Below, piece by piece: positions 6,746 through 15,734 of a DNA stretch of 22,894 nt (position 1 is its first letter; every line of letters begins with the position of its first letter). The translations under genes were made by a program, and so were the position numbers. This DNA comes from an uncultured Clostridia bacterium. Lineage in GTDB: Bacteria > Bacillota > Clostridia > Oscillospirales > Ruminococcaceae. The notes under the pieces were generated by a model. The model did no database searches. It saw only the letters and a list, made by a program, of their open reading frames with translations, and was not told the DNA's origin. Location of the stretch: NCBI GenBank assembly GCA_937892655.1, contig CALBJC010000064.1, forward strand, positions 1-22,894, written 5' to 3'.

Positions 6746-9121
6746 CTAAACAAGCTCGATTTTGGCAAAATTAGCCATAATCTTCTTTGTGCCTACATTG
6801 TCAAATGCAATTTCAAGCAAAGTATCATTTGACATTGCGGTTACAGACAGCACTGTTCCTTCGCCAAAAATATTATGCTTTACTCTCATACCGATTGAAA
6901 AATCAATCTTTTCTCTAGGCTGAGACTGCATAGCTTTTCTTCGCTCAATAATCTGTTTCTGAATATCGTTTGCACTCTGAGATGGACCAGTATAGGAATT
7001 AAAGATTACTCTTGTAGAGCCCTTCTCTTCCTGTCTTTCAACGTTTTCTTCAGGTAATTCCTTTATAAATCTTGAAATGTTGTTATAGTTTGTTCTACCG
7101 TAAAGCATACGTTCAACAGCATGAGTGATATAAAGCTGATTTTTCGCTCTGGTTATCGCAACGTACGCAAGACGTCTTTCTTCTTCTAAATCCTCAAGCG
7201 AATCAAGGCAACGAGCATTTGGAAACAGCTGTTCTTCTGCGCCAACAATAAACACATACGGAAACTCAAGACCTTTTGAAGCGTGCATTGTCATAAGCAT
7301 AACATAATCTGCATTTTCATCAAGGGTATCAAGGTCTGTGAACAGTGCAACTTCTTCCAAAAAACCATTAAGTGATGGATCTTCAGCACTTTCCGTATAC
7401 ATAACCATCGTAGACTTAAGTTCTGCGATATTTTCAAGCCTTGTCTGTCCCTCTTCACCTTCGCCCTCAAGATAAGCTCTGTAGCCTGATTTATCAAGAA
7501 GCATATCAAGCAGAGTATCAAGTGGCACATCATACGAATCCTCTGCGAGCTCATCGAACATTGCCGCAAGCTCAGTTAAAGCCTTCGCTTTTTTTGCAAT
7601 TGGCGCAAACTCAGCCGCACTTCTCATAGTTTCAATAGGATTAAGACCGAGAGTAACTGAAATCTGCTCTAAATCATATACGGTCTTTTCACCTATACCT
7701 CGCTTTGGCTCGTTTATGATTCTTTTGAGTCTTAACATATCAGATGGATTATTGATAACAGAGAGATACGCCATTATATCCTTGATTTCTTTTCTGTCAT
7801 AGAATTTTAAGCCGCCAAAGATTTTATATGGAATACCCGCAGAAATAAGCGCACGTTCCAAGCTGTTTGACTGAGCGTTGGTACGATATAAAACAGCATG
7901 GCTGTTATAAGGAATATCCTCTTTCTGGTGATCTAAAATCTTATCAATTACAAATGTAGCTTCACTTTTTTCGTTGAGCGATTTGTAAATTATAACCTTG
8001 TCACCGTCACCTGAGCTCGTCCAGAGATTCTTACCCTTTCTATTCTGATTCTTTGATATCAGAACATTAGCGCAGGTAAGAATATTCTGCGTAGAACGGT
8101 AATTCTGTTCAAGCCTTATTGTTGTACAATCTTCAAATTCATCCTCAAATGAAAGAATATTTTCAATCGTAGCACCTCTGAAACGGTAAATAGACTGGTC
8201 ATCATCACCTACTACGCAAAGGTTTGAATGCTTTGAGCTGAGCATCGAAACAAGACGATACTGAACATTATTAGTATCCTGATATTCATCAACAAGAATA
8301 TATTTATAGAGATTCTGATAATGATTCAAAACCTGTGGGTCTTCATCAAAAAGTTCAACTGTATAGTTAATAATATCATCAAAATCCATTGCATTTGATT
8401 TTCTGAGTCTTGTCTGATATTCATTATAAATTCTTGCTATTGTATGTAAGCGATAATCACCACCTGCATCAGAAAACATAATCGCAGGCGATTTCATCTT
8501 ATCTTTATAAGAAGAAATAACAGCGATTACCGACTTTGGCGGAAACATTTTTTCTGAAACATTGAGATCCTTCATTACAGCTTTAATAACTCTCAGAGAA
8601 TCATCAGAATCATAAATCGTAAATTTAGAATCAAAATCTCCGCCAAGATGTCCTTCGATCTCTCTTCTGAGTATTCTTACGCAAGCAGAATGGAATGTTG
8701 CGGCGCAAATACCCTGAGCATTCTGACCTAGCATTTTATCAAGTCTCTCACGTAATTCAGCTGCAGTTTTGTTTGTAAAAGTAATTGCCAGAATATTCCA
8801 CGGACTTACGCAGTTGGTAGCAACTATCTGACGAAGTCTGTCATTGTCATCTGCTTGACCTTCTGCATAAGCTTCAAGAAAATCAAGTTCTGACGGACCT
8901 ATCCCCGCAAACTCATTCTTATCATAATATGCATTACCAAAATAAATCATGTTGGCAATACGATTTATAAGTACAGTAGTTTTTCCACTACCCGCACCCG
9001 CTAAAATCAGAAGCGGACCTTTTACGGTGAAAACAGCCTTTTTCTGTTCATCATTCAAATGTGAAAAGAATTTTTCAAGAGCTTTTTGTTTTAAAGTCTG
9101 ATAATTTCTGTTTTCTGACAT
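6746..9121 (-). CDS. pcrA: ATP-dependent DNA helicase, UvrD/PcrA type
   Basis: A superfamily 1A 3'-5' helicase acting in nucleotide excision repair, replication restart and removal of proteins from DNA. The 791 residues show the Walker A AGAGSGKTT at about 41-49, ITFTNKTAAELRERL, the Walker B LVDEYQDTN, GDDDQSIYRFRGA, LEQNYRS, MTMHASKGLEFPYVF, and AYVAITRAK near the end of the motor. A C-terminal Tudor-like domain, MRVKHNIFGEGTV onward, is typical of PcrA and is known to contact RNA polymerase in that family. About 44 residues (61-104) are inserted between the Walker A helix and the next motif; a standard PcrA has far fewer. The start has AGGAGA 8 bases upstream. It is transcribed alone from its own promoter. 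Confidence 0.95.
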   Translation of the reverse strand: MSENRNYQTLKQKALEKFFSHLNDEQKKAVFTVKGPLLILAGAGSGKTTVLINRIANMIYFGNAYYDKNEFAGIGPSELDFLEAYAEGQADDNDRLRQIVATNCVSPWNILAITFTNKTAAELRERLDKMLGQNAQGICAATFHSACVRILRREIEGHLGGDFDSKFTIYDSDDSLRVIKAVMKDLNVSEKMFPPKSVIAVISSYKDKMKSPAIMFSDAGGDYRLHTIARIYNEYQTRLRKSNAMDFDDIINYTVELFDEDPQVLNHYQNLYKYILVDEYQDTNNVQYRLVSMLSSKHSNLCVVGDDDQSIYRFRGATIENILSFEDEFEDCTTIRLEQNYRSTQNILTCANVLISKNQNRKGKNLWTSSGDGDKVIIYKSLNEKSEATFVIDKILDHQKEDIPYNSHAVLYRTNAQSNSLERALISAGIPYKIFGGLKFYDRKEIKDIMAYLSVINNPSDMLRLKRIINEPKRGIGEKTVYDLEQISVTLGLNPIETMRSAAEFAPIAKKAKALTELAAMFDELAEDSYDVPLDTLLDMLLDKSGYRAYLEGEGEEGQTRLENIAELKSTMVMYTESAEDPSLNGFLEEVALFTDLDTLDENADYVMLMTMHASKGLEFPYVFIVGAEEQLFPNARCLDSLEDLEEERRLAYVAITRAKNQLYITHAVERMLYGRTNYNNISRFIKELPEENVERQEEKGSTRVIFNSYTGPSQSANDIQKQIIERRKAMQSQPREKIDFSIGMRVKHNIFGEGTVLSVTAMSNDTLLEIAFDNVGTKKIMANFAKIELV

Positions 9122-9152
9122 CCAAATTCTCCTATCAAAATAATCTTTTTAT

Positions 9153-9161
9153 ATTATAACA
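9153..9161 (-). promoter_or_regulatory. Extended -10 promoter of pcrA
   Basis: On the minus strand TG-T-TATAAT (9153-9161) forms an extended -10 element about 35 bases before the pcrA start codon. The -35 region at 17-bp spacing is poor (TTTATT), as is usual for extended -10 promoters. Confidence 0.65.
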
Positions 9162-9198
9162 TATTTTCTGCACTTAATAAAGTACAATAAGAAAATTT

Positions 9199-9222
9199 AA
9201 AAAAGCGACAGATAACTGTCGC
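9199..9222 (-). terminator. Rho-independent terminator of the AI-2E operon
   Basis: A perfect 7-bp stem, GCGACAG (9205-9211) with CTGTCGC (9216-9222), and a 4-base loop, followed on the minus strand by six T. It lies 7 bases after the transporter stop codon. Confidence 0.88.
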
Positions 9223-9229
9223 TCTTTAA

Positions 9230-10522
9230 TTATTCCAGTATTTCCTCAATTGGTGAGTTTTTTAGAGTCTGCTGCATTATTTCCATATCCTCTTCAGATA
9301 AATACTCGCTAGGTCTAGGCGGACGCTCATACATATGCATAACATCCCCTCGGTAATCATCGGTAACAGTAGACATATTCTTCGATTTTAGCTTTCCGTT
9401 GATATAGTTTTTGAATAGGTTGTAAATAACCGCAAATGTAGGAACGCCAAGAAGCATACCTATAAATCCGAACAATCCACCACCCAGGAGAATTGAGAAT
9501 AAAACCCAGAACGCAGGAAGACCTGTTGAGTCACCAAGAATTGTAGGGCCGATAATGTTACCGTCAAGCTGCTGTAACAAGAATATAAATATAACAAACA
9601 GAATAACCTTTTTAGGCTCACTGAGCATTACCAGGAATGCACATGGGATAGCACCTATAAACGGACCAAAGAAAGGGATAACGTTTGTTACACCAATAAC
9701 AACCGAGATCATTACCTTGTATGGCATATTCATTATTGTTACGCCAATAAAGCACAGCAAGCCGATAATGATAGAATCGATTACCTTACCTGTAATAAAG
9801 CCTGAAAAAATCTTATTTGAATCATTGCTGATTCTGAAAAGCTTTTCGCATTTTTGTCTTGGCATAATTGCCATTAGAGATTTTTTAAGCTGAGCCTGCA
9901 TTTTTTCTTTACTGAGTAAAAGATAAATAGCAACAATCAGACCTAAGAAGAAATTCTTGATATATGAAAAAGCACCTGTTACACCAACCCATACACCATC
10001 AAGAATATTCATAAGCAACGGCTGAATATCGTCGGAGAACGAATCAATATACTTGGAAATATCATTTATTTCACGCTTAACAACGTCAAGAACTTTAGGA
10101 TAATCCTCTAAAATATTGGTTGCCCATTTCTGAAGTCTCGTCAATGCACCAGGTATACTGTCAATAATGTTTGCAAGGCTTCGTACAACCTCAGGCGCTA
10201 CTACTGCAATCAATCCAAATACTACTGATAAGAACAAAACAAATGTCAGAACAAGAGAAATAACCCTAACAAGCTTTGCTCTGTTCTTTTTCTTACAGAA
10301 AATTTTCTTAAGATACTTTTCGATATACAGCATCAGAGGATTGAGCGCATAAGCCAGAACAAATCCTACGATCATCGGCATAGCCGCCGACGCCAGAAAG
10401 CTTAGTATTTTTAACAGGCCATCAAACTTAAACAAACAGATAACAAGCAATATGCTGATTGCAACTACAAGCAGCACATACATTGCTATTGTATTATATT
10501 TCTTGTTTGAATAAAGTTTCAT
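9230..10522 (-). CDS. AI-2E family (UPF0118) membrane transporter
   Basis: A 430-residue polytopic inner-membrane protein. Hydrophobic segments start near residues 13 and 35; a long central region follows (about 100-160, likely outside the membrane), then several further segments. Two stretches are characteristic of the family: GVTNVIPFFGPFIGAIP and QQLDGNIIGPTILGDSTGLP followed by LLGGGLFGFIGMLLGVPTFA. Members include E. coli TqsA, linked to autoinducer-2 export, and proteins with sodium/proton antiport activity, so the substrate cannot be named here. A charged tail rich in Pro, Glu and Met follows the last segment. The start has AGGA 8 bases upstream. It is the last gene of a three-gene operon, 16 bases after the preceding stop. 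Confidence 0.9.
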   Translation of the reverse strand: MKLYSNKKYNTIAMYVLLVVAISILLVICLFKFDGLLKILSFLASAAMPMIVGFVLAYALNPLMLYIEKYLKKIFCKKKNRAKLVRVISLVLTFVLFLSVVFGLIAVVAPEVVRSLANIIDSIPGALTRLQKWATNILEDYPKVLDVVKREINDISKYIDSFSDDIQPLLMNILDGVWVGVTGAFSYIKNFFLGLIVAIYLLLSKEKMQAQLKKSLMAIMPRQKCEKLFRISNDSNKIFSGFITGKVIDSIIIGLLCFIGVTIMNMPYKVMISVVIGVTNVIPFFGPFIGAIPCAFLVMLSEPKKVILFVIFIFLLQQLDGNIIGPTILGDSTGLPAFWVLFSILLGGGLFGFIGMLLGVPTFAVIYNLFKNYINGKLKSKNMSTVTDDYRGDVMHMYERPPRPSEYLSEEDMEIMQQTLKNSPIEEILE

Positions 10523-10538
10523 CGTATTTTCCTGCTTT

Positions 10539-11234
10539 CTATATCATTTTTGCGAGAATTTTTCCCCTTAGTTTATGTAATTGTTTCATAGTGTCTTCAT
10601 CATTACACTTTGACATTGCTTCTTTTAAAAGCTGCATTGCCTTGGTCGTATCACCTGACGCTAAGTAAAGAGAAGATAAAGTATGCAACAAGCCTACAGA
10701 ATAAATATTTGTGTTTATAAATTCATCTATATATTTTTTGCCATCTTCATAATTTGCAAAAGCGCAGACAGTATCATTCTCTAAAAGATTTAGATGGATG
10801 ATATTATTGTAATAAAGCATTTTAAACTTCTTACCCAGAGGATAGAAATTATTGAAATCCTTATTGTTTTTCATTGGATTTGCTTTTCTTAACGCCTCAT
10901 ACGCTTTATCTATTTGCCCTTTTTCAGAATAAAGATTGCACAGATTTATTGAAAGCTTAGATTTATATACACTATCAATCGACTTTTCTATTTCACTTAA
11001 CGCATAATTTTCATAAACAAAATCGCCCTTGTCTGCCCACAGCTGCATCGCTTCGGTATATCTTTTATTCTGATGTCTGTAACAGACAAAGAAGAAAACG
11101 CCGCCAACCATAAGCATTACCAACGCTACAATTACCGTCGGAACATGAAAAAAGGTAATATTGATTATACAAAATATCAAAGCTGTTATGATAAACCCTG
11201 AGGAAATTGCAATAAGACTGAGCGAAAGCCCCAT
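10539..11234 (-). CDS. Membrane protein with C-terminal TPR-like helical repeats
   Basis: I do not recognise a named family. From the ATG at 11234 it has 231 residues: two hydrophobic segments at about 4-28 and 31-50, a basic turn (CYRHQNKRY), then a cytoplasmic alpha-helical region whose pattern (KSKLSINLCNLYSEKGQIDK, LLHTLSSLYLASGDTTKAMQ) resembles tetratricopeptide repeats. The frame can also begin at a TTG at 11270 that overlaps the upstream gene by 20 bases. I prefer the ATG, with AAAGGA about 10 bases before it and just after the upstream stop. It has the same architecture as its upstream neighbour, which suggests an old duplication or two parts of one complex. Function unknown. Confidence 0.75.
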   Translation of the reverse strand: MGLSLSLIAISSGFIITALIFCIINITFFHVPTVIVALVMLMVGGVFFFVCYRHQNKRYTEAMQLWADKGDFVYENYALSEIEKSIDSVYKSKLSINLCNLYSEKGQIDKAYEALRKANPMKNNKDFNNFYPLGKKFKMLYYNNIIHLNLLENDTVCAFANYEDGKKYIDEFINTNIYSVGLLHTLSSLYLASGDTTKAMQLLKEAMSKCNDEDTMKQLHKLRGKILAKMI

Positions 11235-11250
11235 AAGAGCATTTTCCTTT

Positions 11251-12072
11251 CTATTTGATAAGTAATTCAAAATCCTTATTCTGCCTGTATGTCATAGGCA
11301 TTGATTCAAGTAAAGAAACGGTATTATCAACAGCAAGCTTCAGATTCTGCTTTTTATATATCAGTAAAAGGTATAAAAGGCTCTGAGTCTGCTCCCATGA
11401 ATACTTTTTGGAATCCATAACTGCAAGGTCTATATAATTTACAGCATCTGATAAATTACCGTCTGCATATTCAAACACACCAAGTGCTAAATTTAAAAAA
11501 GCACTACCATTCTTTTTTGAAAACTTTGAAATAAATTTCGAGTTCTTCTCAATTAAATTCTGAGCTTTTTGGCTCTCGTTATTCAGAAGGCAATTATAAA
11601 TACTGAGCGCTAAAAGATTTGTACCGATCTTATTGTCAGCACAAATAGGATGGATAGCGTTAATTACCTCAAAGGATTTTTCATAACGTTCACCCTCGCT
11701 GAGCTCCCTTGCATATTCATAATTGAGCTTGAGCTTGTTCTTGTAGTTCTTCTCCTTTTCAATCAGCTGTTCAAAAAGAATATAATACTTATCAGTATAT
11801 CCCTCTTCCTCGCTGATAGCCAGAACCCGACTGAGTTTAATGAGATATCTGAGCTTTTTTATAGCAAAAATCAGAACTGACATCACTATAAATACTGATG
11901 CCATTATCACAAATCTGATTATATATTCCTTTACATCTATTCTGCCATTATTTGAAATCCATGTAATAAAAACATATACAGTACCTGCAAACATACCTAT
12001 CAGTAAGACAAGCAGAATATCTTTAAAAATATCAAAAGCTTTGTTTATTTTAATTGAAGTTTTTTTAGTCAT
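11251..12072 (-). CDS. Membrane protein with C-terminal TPR-like helical repeats
   Basis: I do not recognise a named family. The 273 residues hold two membrane segments (about 17-38 and 51-70), a basic stretch (KKLRYLIK), and a long helical domain with repeat-like units such as NYEYARELSEGERYEKSFEV and LNLALGVFEYADGNLSDAVN. The latter fits the TPR consensus spacing of Ala, Gly and small residues. I chose the ATG at 12072 because GAGGTG lies 4-5 bases upstream; the frame is open 12 codons further, but that part overlaps the promoter. The first gene of an operon with a second TPR-like membrane protein and an AI-2E family transporter. It may be a scaffold for that transporter (inference). Confidence 0.75.
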   Translation of the reverse strand: MTKKTSIKINKAFDIFKDILLVLLIGMFAGTVYVFITWISNNGRIDVKEYIIRFVIMASVFIVMSVLIFAIKKLRYLIKLSRVLAISEEEGYTDKYYILFEQLIEKEKNYKNKLKLNYEYARELSEGERYEKSFEVINAIHPICADNKIGTNLLALSIYNCLLNNESQKAQNLIEKNSKFISKFSKKNGSAFLNLALGVFEYADGNLSDAVNYIDLAVMDSKKYSWEQTQSLLYLLLIYKKQNLKLAVDNTVSLLESMPMTYRQNKDFELLIK

Positions 12073-12096
12073 AATACACCTCATTACATATTGTTT

Positions 12097-12125
12097 ATTA
12101 TAACACACAGAGCAAGATTTGTAAA
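12097..12125 (-). promoter_or_regulatory. Sigma-A promoter of the TPR/AI-2E operon
   Basis: On the minus strand TTTACA (12120-12125), 17 bases, then TATAAT (12097-12102), with TG one base before the -10 making it an extended -10. It lies 25 bases before the first start codon. Confidence 0.8.
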
Positions 12126-12180
12126 CATTAAATTTAGTTTTTATTCACTAAAAACAATGTTTATACGGCAAAGTTTCAGT

Positions 12181-12210
12181 AAAAAAGCACCTTTGAATCA
12201 ACAAAGGTGC
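12181..12210 (-). terminator. Rho-independent terminator of clpB
   Basis: A perfect 9-bp stem, GCACCTTTG (12187-12195) with CAAAGGTGC (12202-12210), and a 6-base loop, followed on the minus strand by six T. It lies 6 bases after the clpB stop. Confidence 0.9.
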
Positions 12211-12216
12211 TTTTAA

Positions 12217-14814
12217 CTATTTTACAGACGCTACAAGACTATTACCATCATAATCAATCAGTATTTTACTGTCAGGAGCAATATCTGTTGCAATTATCAT
12301 TCTTGCAACAAGTGTTTCAACCTTAGACTGAATAAATCTCTTTAAAGGTCTTGCACCGAAGGTTGGATTATATCCTGTATCGATTATATAATCCTTTGCC
12401 TTTTCTGTGAGTTCTAAATCAAGCTGACGCTGTGAAAGGCGCTGCTTTAAATCACTTAGCATCAGGTCACAGATTGAGCGGATTTGTTCCTTAGCCAGAG
12501 GCTTATAGTAAACAATTTCATCAAGACGGTTCAAAAACTCAGGTCTGAAATGCATTTTTAACAGCTCATCAACATGCGCTCTTGCTTCATCTGATATTTC
12601 ATTATCCTCTGTAATGCCTTCAAGAATAAAATTAGAACCAAGATTTGATGTCAGAATAATTATTGTGTTCTTGAAATCTACCGTTCTGCCCTGAGAATCG
12701 GTAATTCTACCATCGTCAAGAACCTGAAGCAAAACATTGAATACATCTGAATGCGCCTTTTCTATTTCATCGAATAAGACTACCGAATAAGGCTTTCTTC
12801 TGACAGCTTCAGTGAGCTGACCGCCTTCTTCATAGCCAACATAGCCCGGAGGCGCTCCGATAAGCCTTGATACGCTGAATTTCTCCATATATTCAGACAT
12901 ATCTATTCTGACAATATTCTTCTCATCATCAAATAAGGCCTGCGCTAAAGCTTTTGCAAGTTCGGTTTTACCTACACCCGTAGGACCTAAGAACAAGAAC
13001 GAACCAACCGGTCTGTCAGGGTCAGCAATACCTGCTCGGGAACGGATAATGGCTTCACTAACCTTTGTTACTGCTTCATCCTGACCAATAACACGGTTAT
13101 GGAGAATGCCTTCCAAATTCAGAAGCTTTTCCCTTTCACCCTCCATAAGCTTTGATACAGGAATACCTGTCCAACGGCAGATAATTTTAGCGATTTCTTC
13201 TTCTGTTACTTTATCTCTGAGAAGAGTTGAATTATTCTTTGATTCTTCAGCATTTTCCTCTTGCTCTTCAATCTTTTTGAGAAGCTCAGGCAGCTTACCG
13301 TACTTAAGCTCTGCAGCCTTATTAAGATCATATTCTCTTTCAGCCTTTTCAATCTGAGCATTTAAATCTTCAAGCTGTTTTCTAAGATCCTGAACAGCAC
13401 CGATCGAGTTCTTCTCATTTTCCCATTTAGCTTTAAGGCTATTAAATCTTTCACGCATTTCAGAAAGTTCTTTCTGAACCTCTTCAAGATGCTCAAGTGA
13501 AAGCTTATCAGTTTCTTTTTTGAGTGCCGCTTCCTCAATCTCATGCTGAATGATTTTTCTTGAAATTTCATCAAGCTCTGTAGGCATAGAGTTGAGCTCT
13601 GTTTTAATAAGCGCACACGCCTCGTCAACAAGGTCTATTGCCTTATCAGGTAAGAATCTGTCTGTTATATATCTGTTTGACAAGGTAGCAGCCGCAATAA
13701 GCGCCTGGTCATGAATTTTAACACCGTGATAAACCTCATAACGTTCCTTCAAGCCTCTGAGAATTGAAATAGTATCCTCAACATTTGGTTCTGAAACAAG
13801 TACCGGCTGAAAACGTCTTTCAAGAGCGGCATCCTTTTCGATATACTGTCGATACTCATTAAGAGTTGTTGCACCGATACAATGCAGTTCACCTCTTGCA
13901 AGCATTGGCTTTAAAAGGTTACCTGCGTCCATTGCACCGTTTGTCTTACCAGCACCAACAATTGTATGAAGCTCATCTATAAACAGAATTATCTGACCAT
14001 CAGATTTTTTGATTTCAGCAAGAACAGCCTTTAGACGTTCTTCAAATTCGCCCTGATACTTAGCCCCAGCAATAAGACTACCCATATCAAGTGAGAAAAG
14101 CTTTCTGTCTTTTAAGTTATCAGGTACATCGCCTCTTACAATTCTGATTGCAAGACCTTCAGCAATAGCGGTTTTACCTACACCTGGCTCACCTATTAAA
14201 ACAGGATTATTCTTTGTTTTTCTGGAAAGTATTCTTATAACATTTCTGATTTCGCTGTCTCTGCCGATAACCGGGTCAATCTTATTCTGACGGGCAAGCT
14301 CAACTAAATCAGACCCGTATTTTTTCAAAACATCATAGGTGCTTTCAGGGCTGTCGGTAGTAACCTTTGTATTTCCTCTCACCTGTGATAAAACCTTTAA
14401 GAATTCATTTTTATCAATATTAAAGCTTTTGAAAATTTCGGCAGTTTCCTTACATTCAAACAAGGATATGATAATATGCTCAACCGAAACATATTCATCG
14501 CCCATTTTCGACGCTAAGTTTTCAGCGAAAGAAAACGCCCTGTCAACGTCAGCACTGACATAAACTTTGTCAGTAACTGTTCCGTTTACATAAACCTTAG
14601 GTAATGCATTGATTTTTGTCTGACACATTGAAATCATAGCATTTATATCAGCATTCATCTTTTTAAAAAGCTCAGCGCCAATTCCATCCTGCTGCTGCAA
14701 GATAGCAAGCAAGAGATGAACAGCTTCGATCTGCTGATTTCCCGCCTGAGAAGCAATACTCTGAGCAGAAGTTATTGCTTCGATTGATTTTCTTGTTAAC
14801 TTTTGTGTGTTCAT
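12217..14814 (-). CDS. clpB: ATP-dependent disaggregase ClpB (Hsp100)
   Basis: A hexameric AAA+ chaperone that pulls proteins out of aggregates together with DnaK. The 865-residue length is typical. In order: a double Clp N-domain (about 1-145), the first AAA+ module with Walker A GEPGVGKT (209-216) and Walker B ILFIDELH, a coiled-coil middle domain (about 405-525, rich in Glu, Lys and Leu), and the second module with Walker A GPTGVGKT (610-617), Walker B VVLFDEIEKAH and LTSNLGS. The pore loop AKYQGEFEERL is present. The middle domain and the absence of a ClpP-binding loop I can recognise favour ClpB over ClpC. The start has GAGGAG 8 bases upstream. No CIRCE or CtsR-type operator was found nearby. 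It begins 36 bases after a ribbon-helix-helix gene and is likely cotranscribed with it. Confidence 0.96.
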   Translation of the reverse strand: MNTQKLTRKSIEAITSAQSIASQAGNQQIEAVHLLLAILQQQDGIGAELFKKMNADINAMISMCQTKINALPKVYVNGTVTDKVYVSADVDRAFSFAENLASKMGDEYVSVEHIIISLFECKETAEIFKSFNIDKNEFLKVLSQVRGNTKVTTDSPESTYDVLKKYGSDLVELARQNKIDPVIGRDSEIRNVIRILSRKTKNNPVLIGEPGVGKTAIAEGLAIRIVRGDVPDNLKDRKLFSLDMGSLIAGAKYQGEFEERLKAVLAEIKKSDGQIILFIDELHTIVGAGKTNGAMDAGNLLKPMLARGELHCIGATTLNEYRQYIEKDAALERRFQPVLVSEPNVEDTISILRGLKERYEVYHGVKIHDQALIAAATLSNRYITDRFLPDKAIDLVDEACALIKTELNSMPTELDEISRKIIQHEIEEAALKKETDKLSLEHLEEVQKELSEMRERFNSLKAKWENEKNSIGAVQDLRKQLEDLNAQIEKAEREYDLNKAAELKYGKLPELLKKIEEQEENAEESKNNSTLLRDKVTEEEIAKIICRWTGIPVSKLMEGEREKLLNLEGILHNRVIGQDEAVTKVSEAIIRSRAGIADPDRPVGSFLFLGPTGVGKTELAKALAQALFDDEKNIVRIDMSEYMEKFSVSRLIGAPPGYVGYEEGGQLTEAVRRKPYSVVLFDEIEKAHSDVFNVLLQVLDDGRITDSQGRTVDFKNTIIILTSNLGSNFILEGITEDNEISDEARAHVDELLKMHFRPEFLNRLDEIVYYKPLAKEQIRSICDLMLSDLKQRLSQRQLDLELTEKAKDYIIDTGYNPTFGARPLKRFIQSKVETLVARMIIATDIAPDSKILIDYDGNSLVASVK

Positions 14815-14850
14815 AATATTTCTCCTCTCATTTACTTTTGTTCTTTAATT

Positions 14851-15540
14851 TTAAATTATATAATAAGCCTTTTTAATAAACTCTGTATACTCGCTTTCGG
14901 CAATTACAGCAGCCCTTCTGAAATCATCTGAAAAATCAAACCAGCTTTTCATTATTCTGTCAAAGCCCTTGATATACTCTGCTATTGCATTAGCTGTATC
15001 ATCAGCGTTGCATACTGATTTTGCCAGAACCTTTGTTCCCTGCTTTTTCTTTGGAATCATTAAATCACGTGTAAATTTAGTATCATCCTTCTGATAAGTT
15101 ATAGGATGATCGATAATGGGACTAAGATACTTTTCTTCTAAAAGTGCCCATAGTCTGAAAAAGCAATCAAGTCGCTCTAAAAGTGGCGCATTTCGAGTTC
15201 TGAGCTGAATTCTAAGTTTACCTATATTGCCTTCATTTTCATATCTGAAAAGCTCAACGTGATATTTAATTGTAGGGTTATACTTGAAATTCATTATAGA
15301 GGTTACTGCCATACTGTTTTCAGCAGGCGCTTGAAGGATTGAAAATGTTGACGCACTGAAAATATCATTTACAAGATTATATATATCAAGATATCTCTTT
15401 TCGGGAGTTACAACATTCAAAGAATCTGCAAGTATTTTGTTTATAAGAGCAGAACGGTTTAAATTACTCTTTTTTGCTACCTCATCAACTTTTGATACTA
15501 CATTATCATCCAAAACAATACTATATACACTCTTACTCAT
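14851..15540 (-). CDS. Putative ribbon-helix-helix DNA-binding protein with an unknown C-terminal domain
   Basis: The 229 residues begin with a likely ribbon-helix-helix fold: SVYSIVLDDNVVSKVDEVAK as strand and first helix, then SNLNRSALINKILADSL as turn and second helix (about residues 4-41). In CopG/Arc-type repressors this fold binds DNA as a dimer through the strand. Residues 45-229 are alpha/beta with many charged and aromatic residues and no motif I recognise; this is far longer than most repressors of the class. AGGCGGGG precedes the start. Tandem 10-bp repeats overlap its promoter and may be its own operator. It lies directly upstream of clpB with no strong terminator between, so it could affect clpB expression (inference). 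Confidence 0.7.
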   Translation of the reverse strand: MSKSVYSIVLDDNVVSKVDEVAKKSNLNRSALINKILADSLNVVTPEKRYLDIYNLVNDIFSASTFSILQAPAENSMAVTSIMNFKYNPTIKYHVELFRYENEGNIGKLRIQLRTRNAPLLERLDCFFRLWALLEEKYLSPIIDHPITYQKDDTKFTRDLMIPKKKQGTKVLAKSVCNADDTANAIAEYIKGFDRIMKSWFDFSDDFRRAAVIAESEYTEFIKKAYYII

Positions 15541-15564
15541 TTTACCCCGCCTTTCTTGATTTTT

Positions 15565-15592
15565 ATTATATCACCTTGTCAAACATTGTCAA
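15565..15592 (-). promoter_or_regulatory. Sigma-A promoter with tandem 10-bp repeats (possible operator)
   Basis: On the minus strand TTGACA (15587-15592), 16 bases, then TATAAT (15565-15570). The -35 and spacer consist of two copies of a 10-bp unit, TTGACAATGT and TTGACAAGGT (15583-15592 and 15573-15582), differing at one base and spaced exactly one helical turn. Such an arrangement suits repeated binding on one DNA face, for example by the ribbon-helix-helix protein encoded just downstream. Confidence 0.7.
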
Positions 15593-15734
15593 GTTATTTA
15601 TATACGTTTTAATACAACTTTGTATTTTTGCATAATTTCAGATTGTTTTTTGTATGCATTTTATATATAACTTTGCACTATTATTTATGTATATATATCA
15701 TACATTTTTGATAAATTTCGTGTAAAATGGGAAC

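Noticed and set aside
14815..14870. CIRCE or CtsR operator and an independent promoter for clpB.
   Set aside because: No TTAGCACTC/GAGTGCTAA dyad and no GGTCAAA repeats. A TATAAT at 14855-14860 lacks a convincing -35 box.
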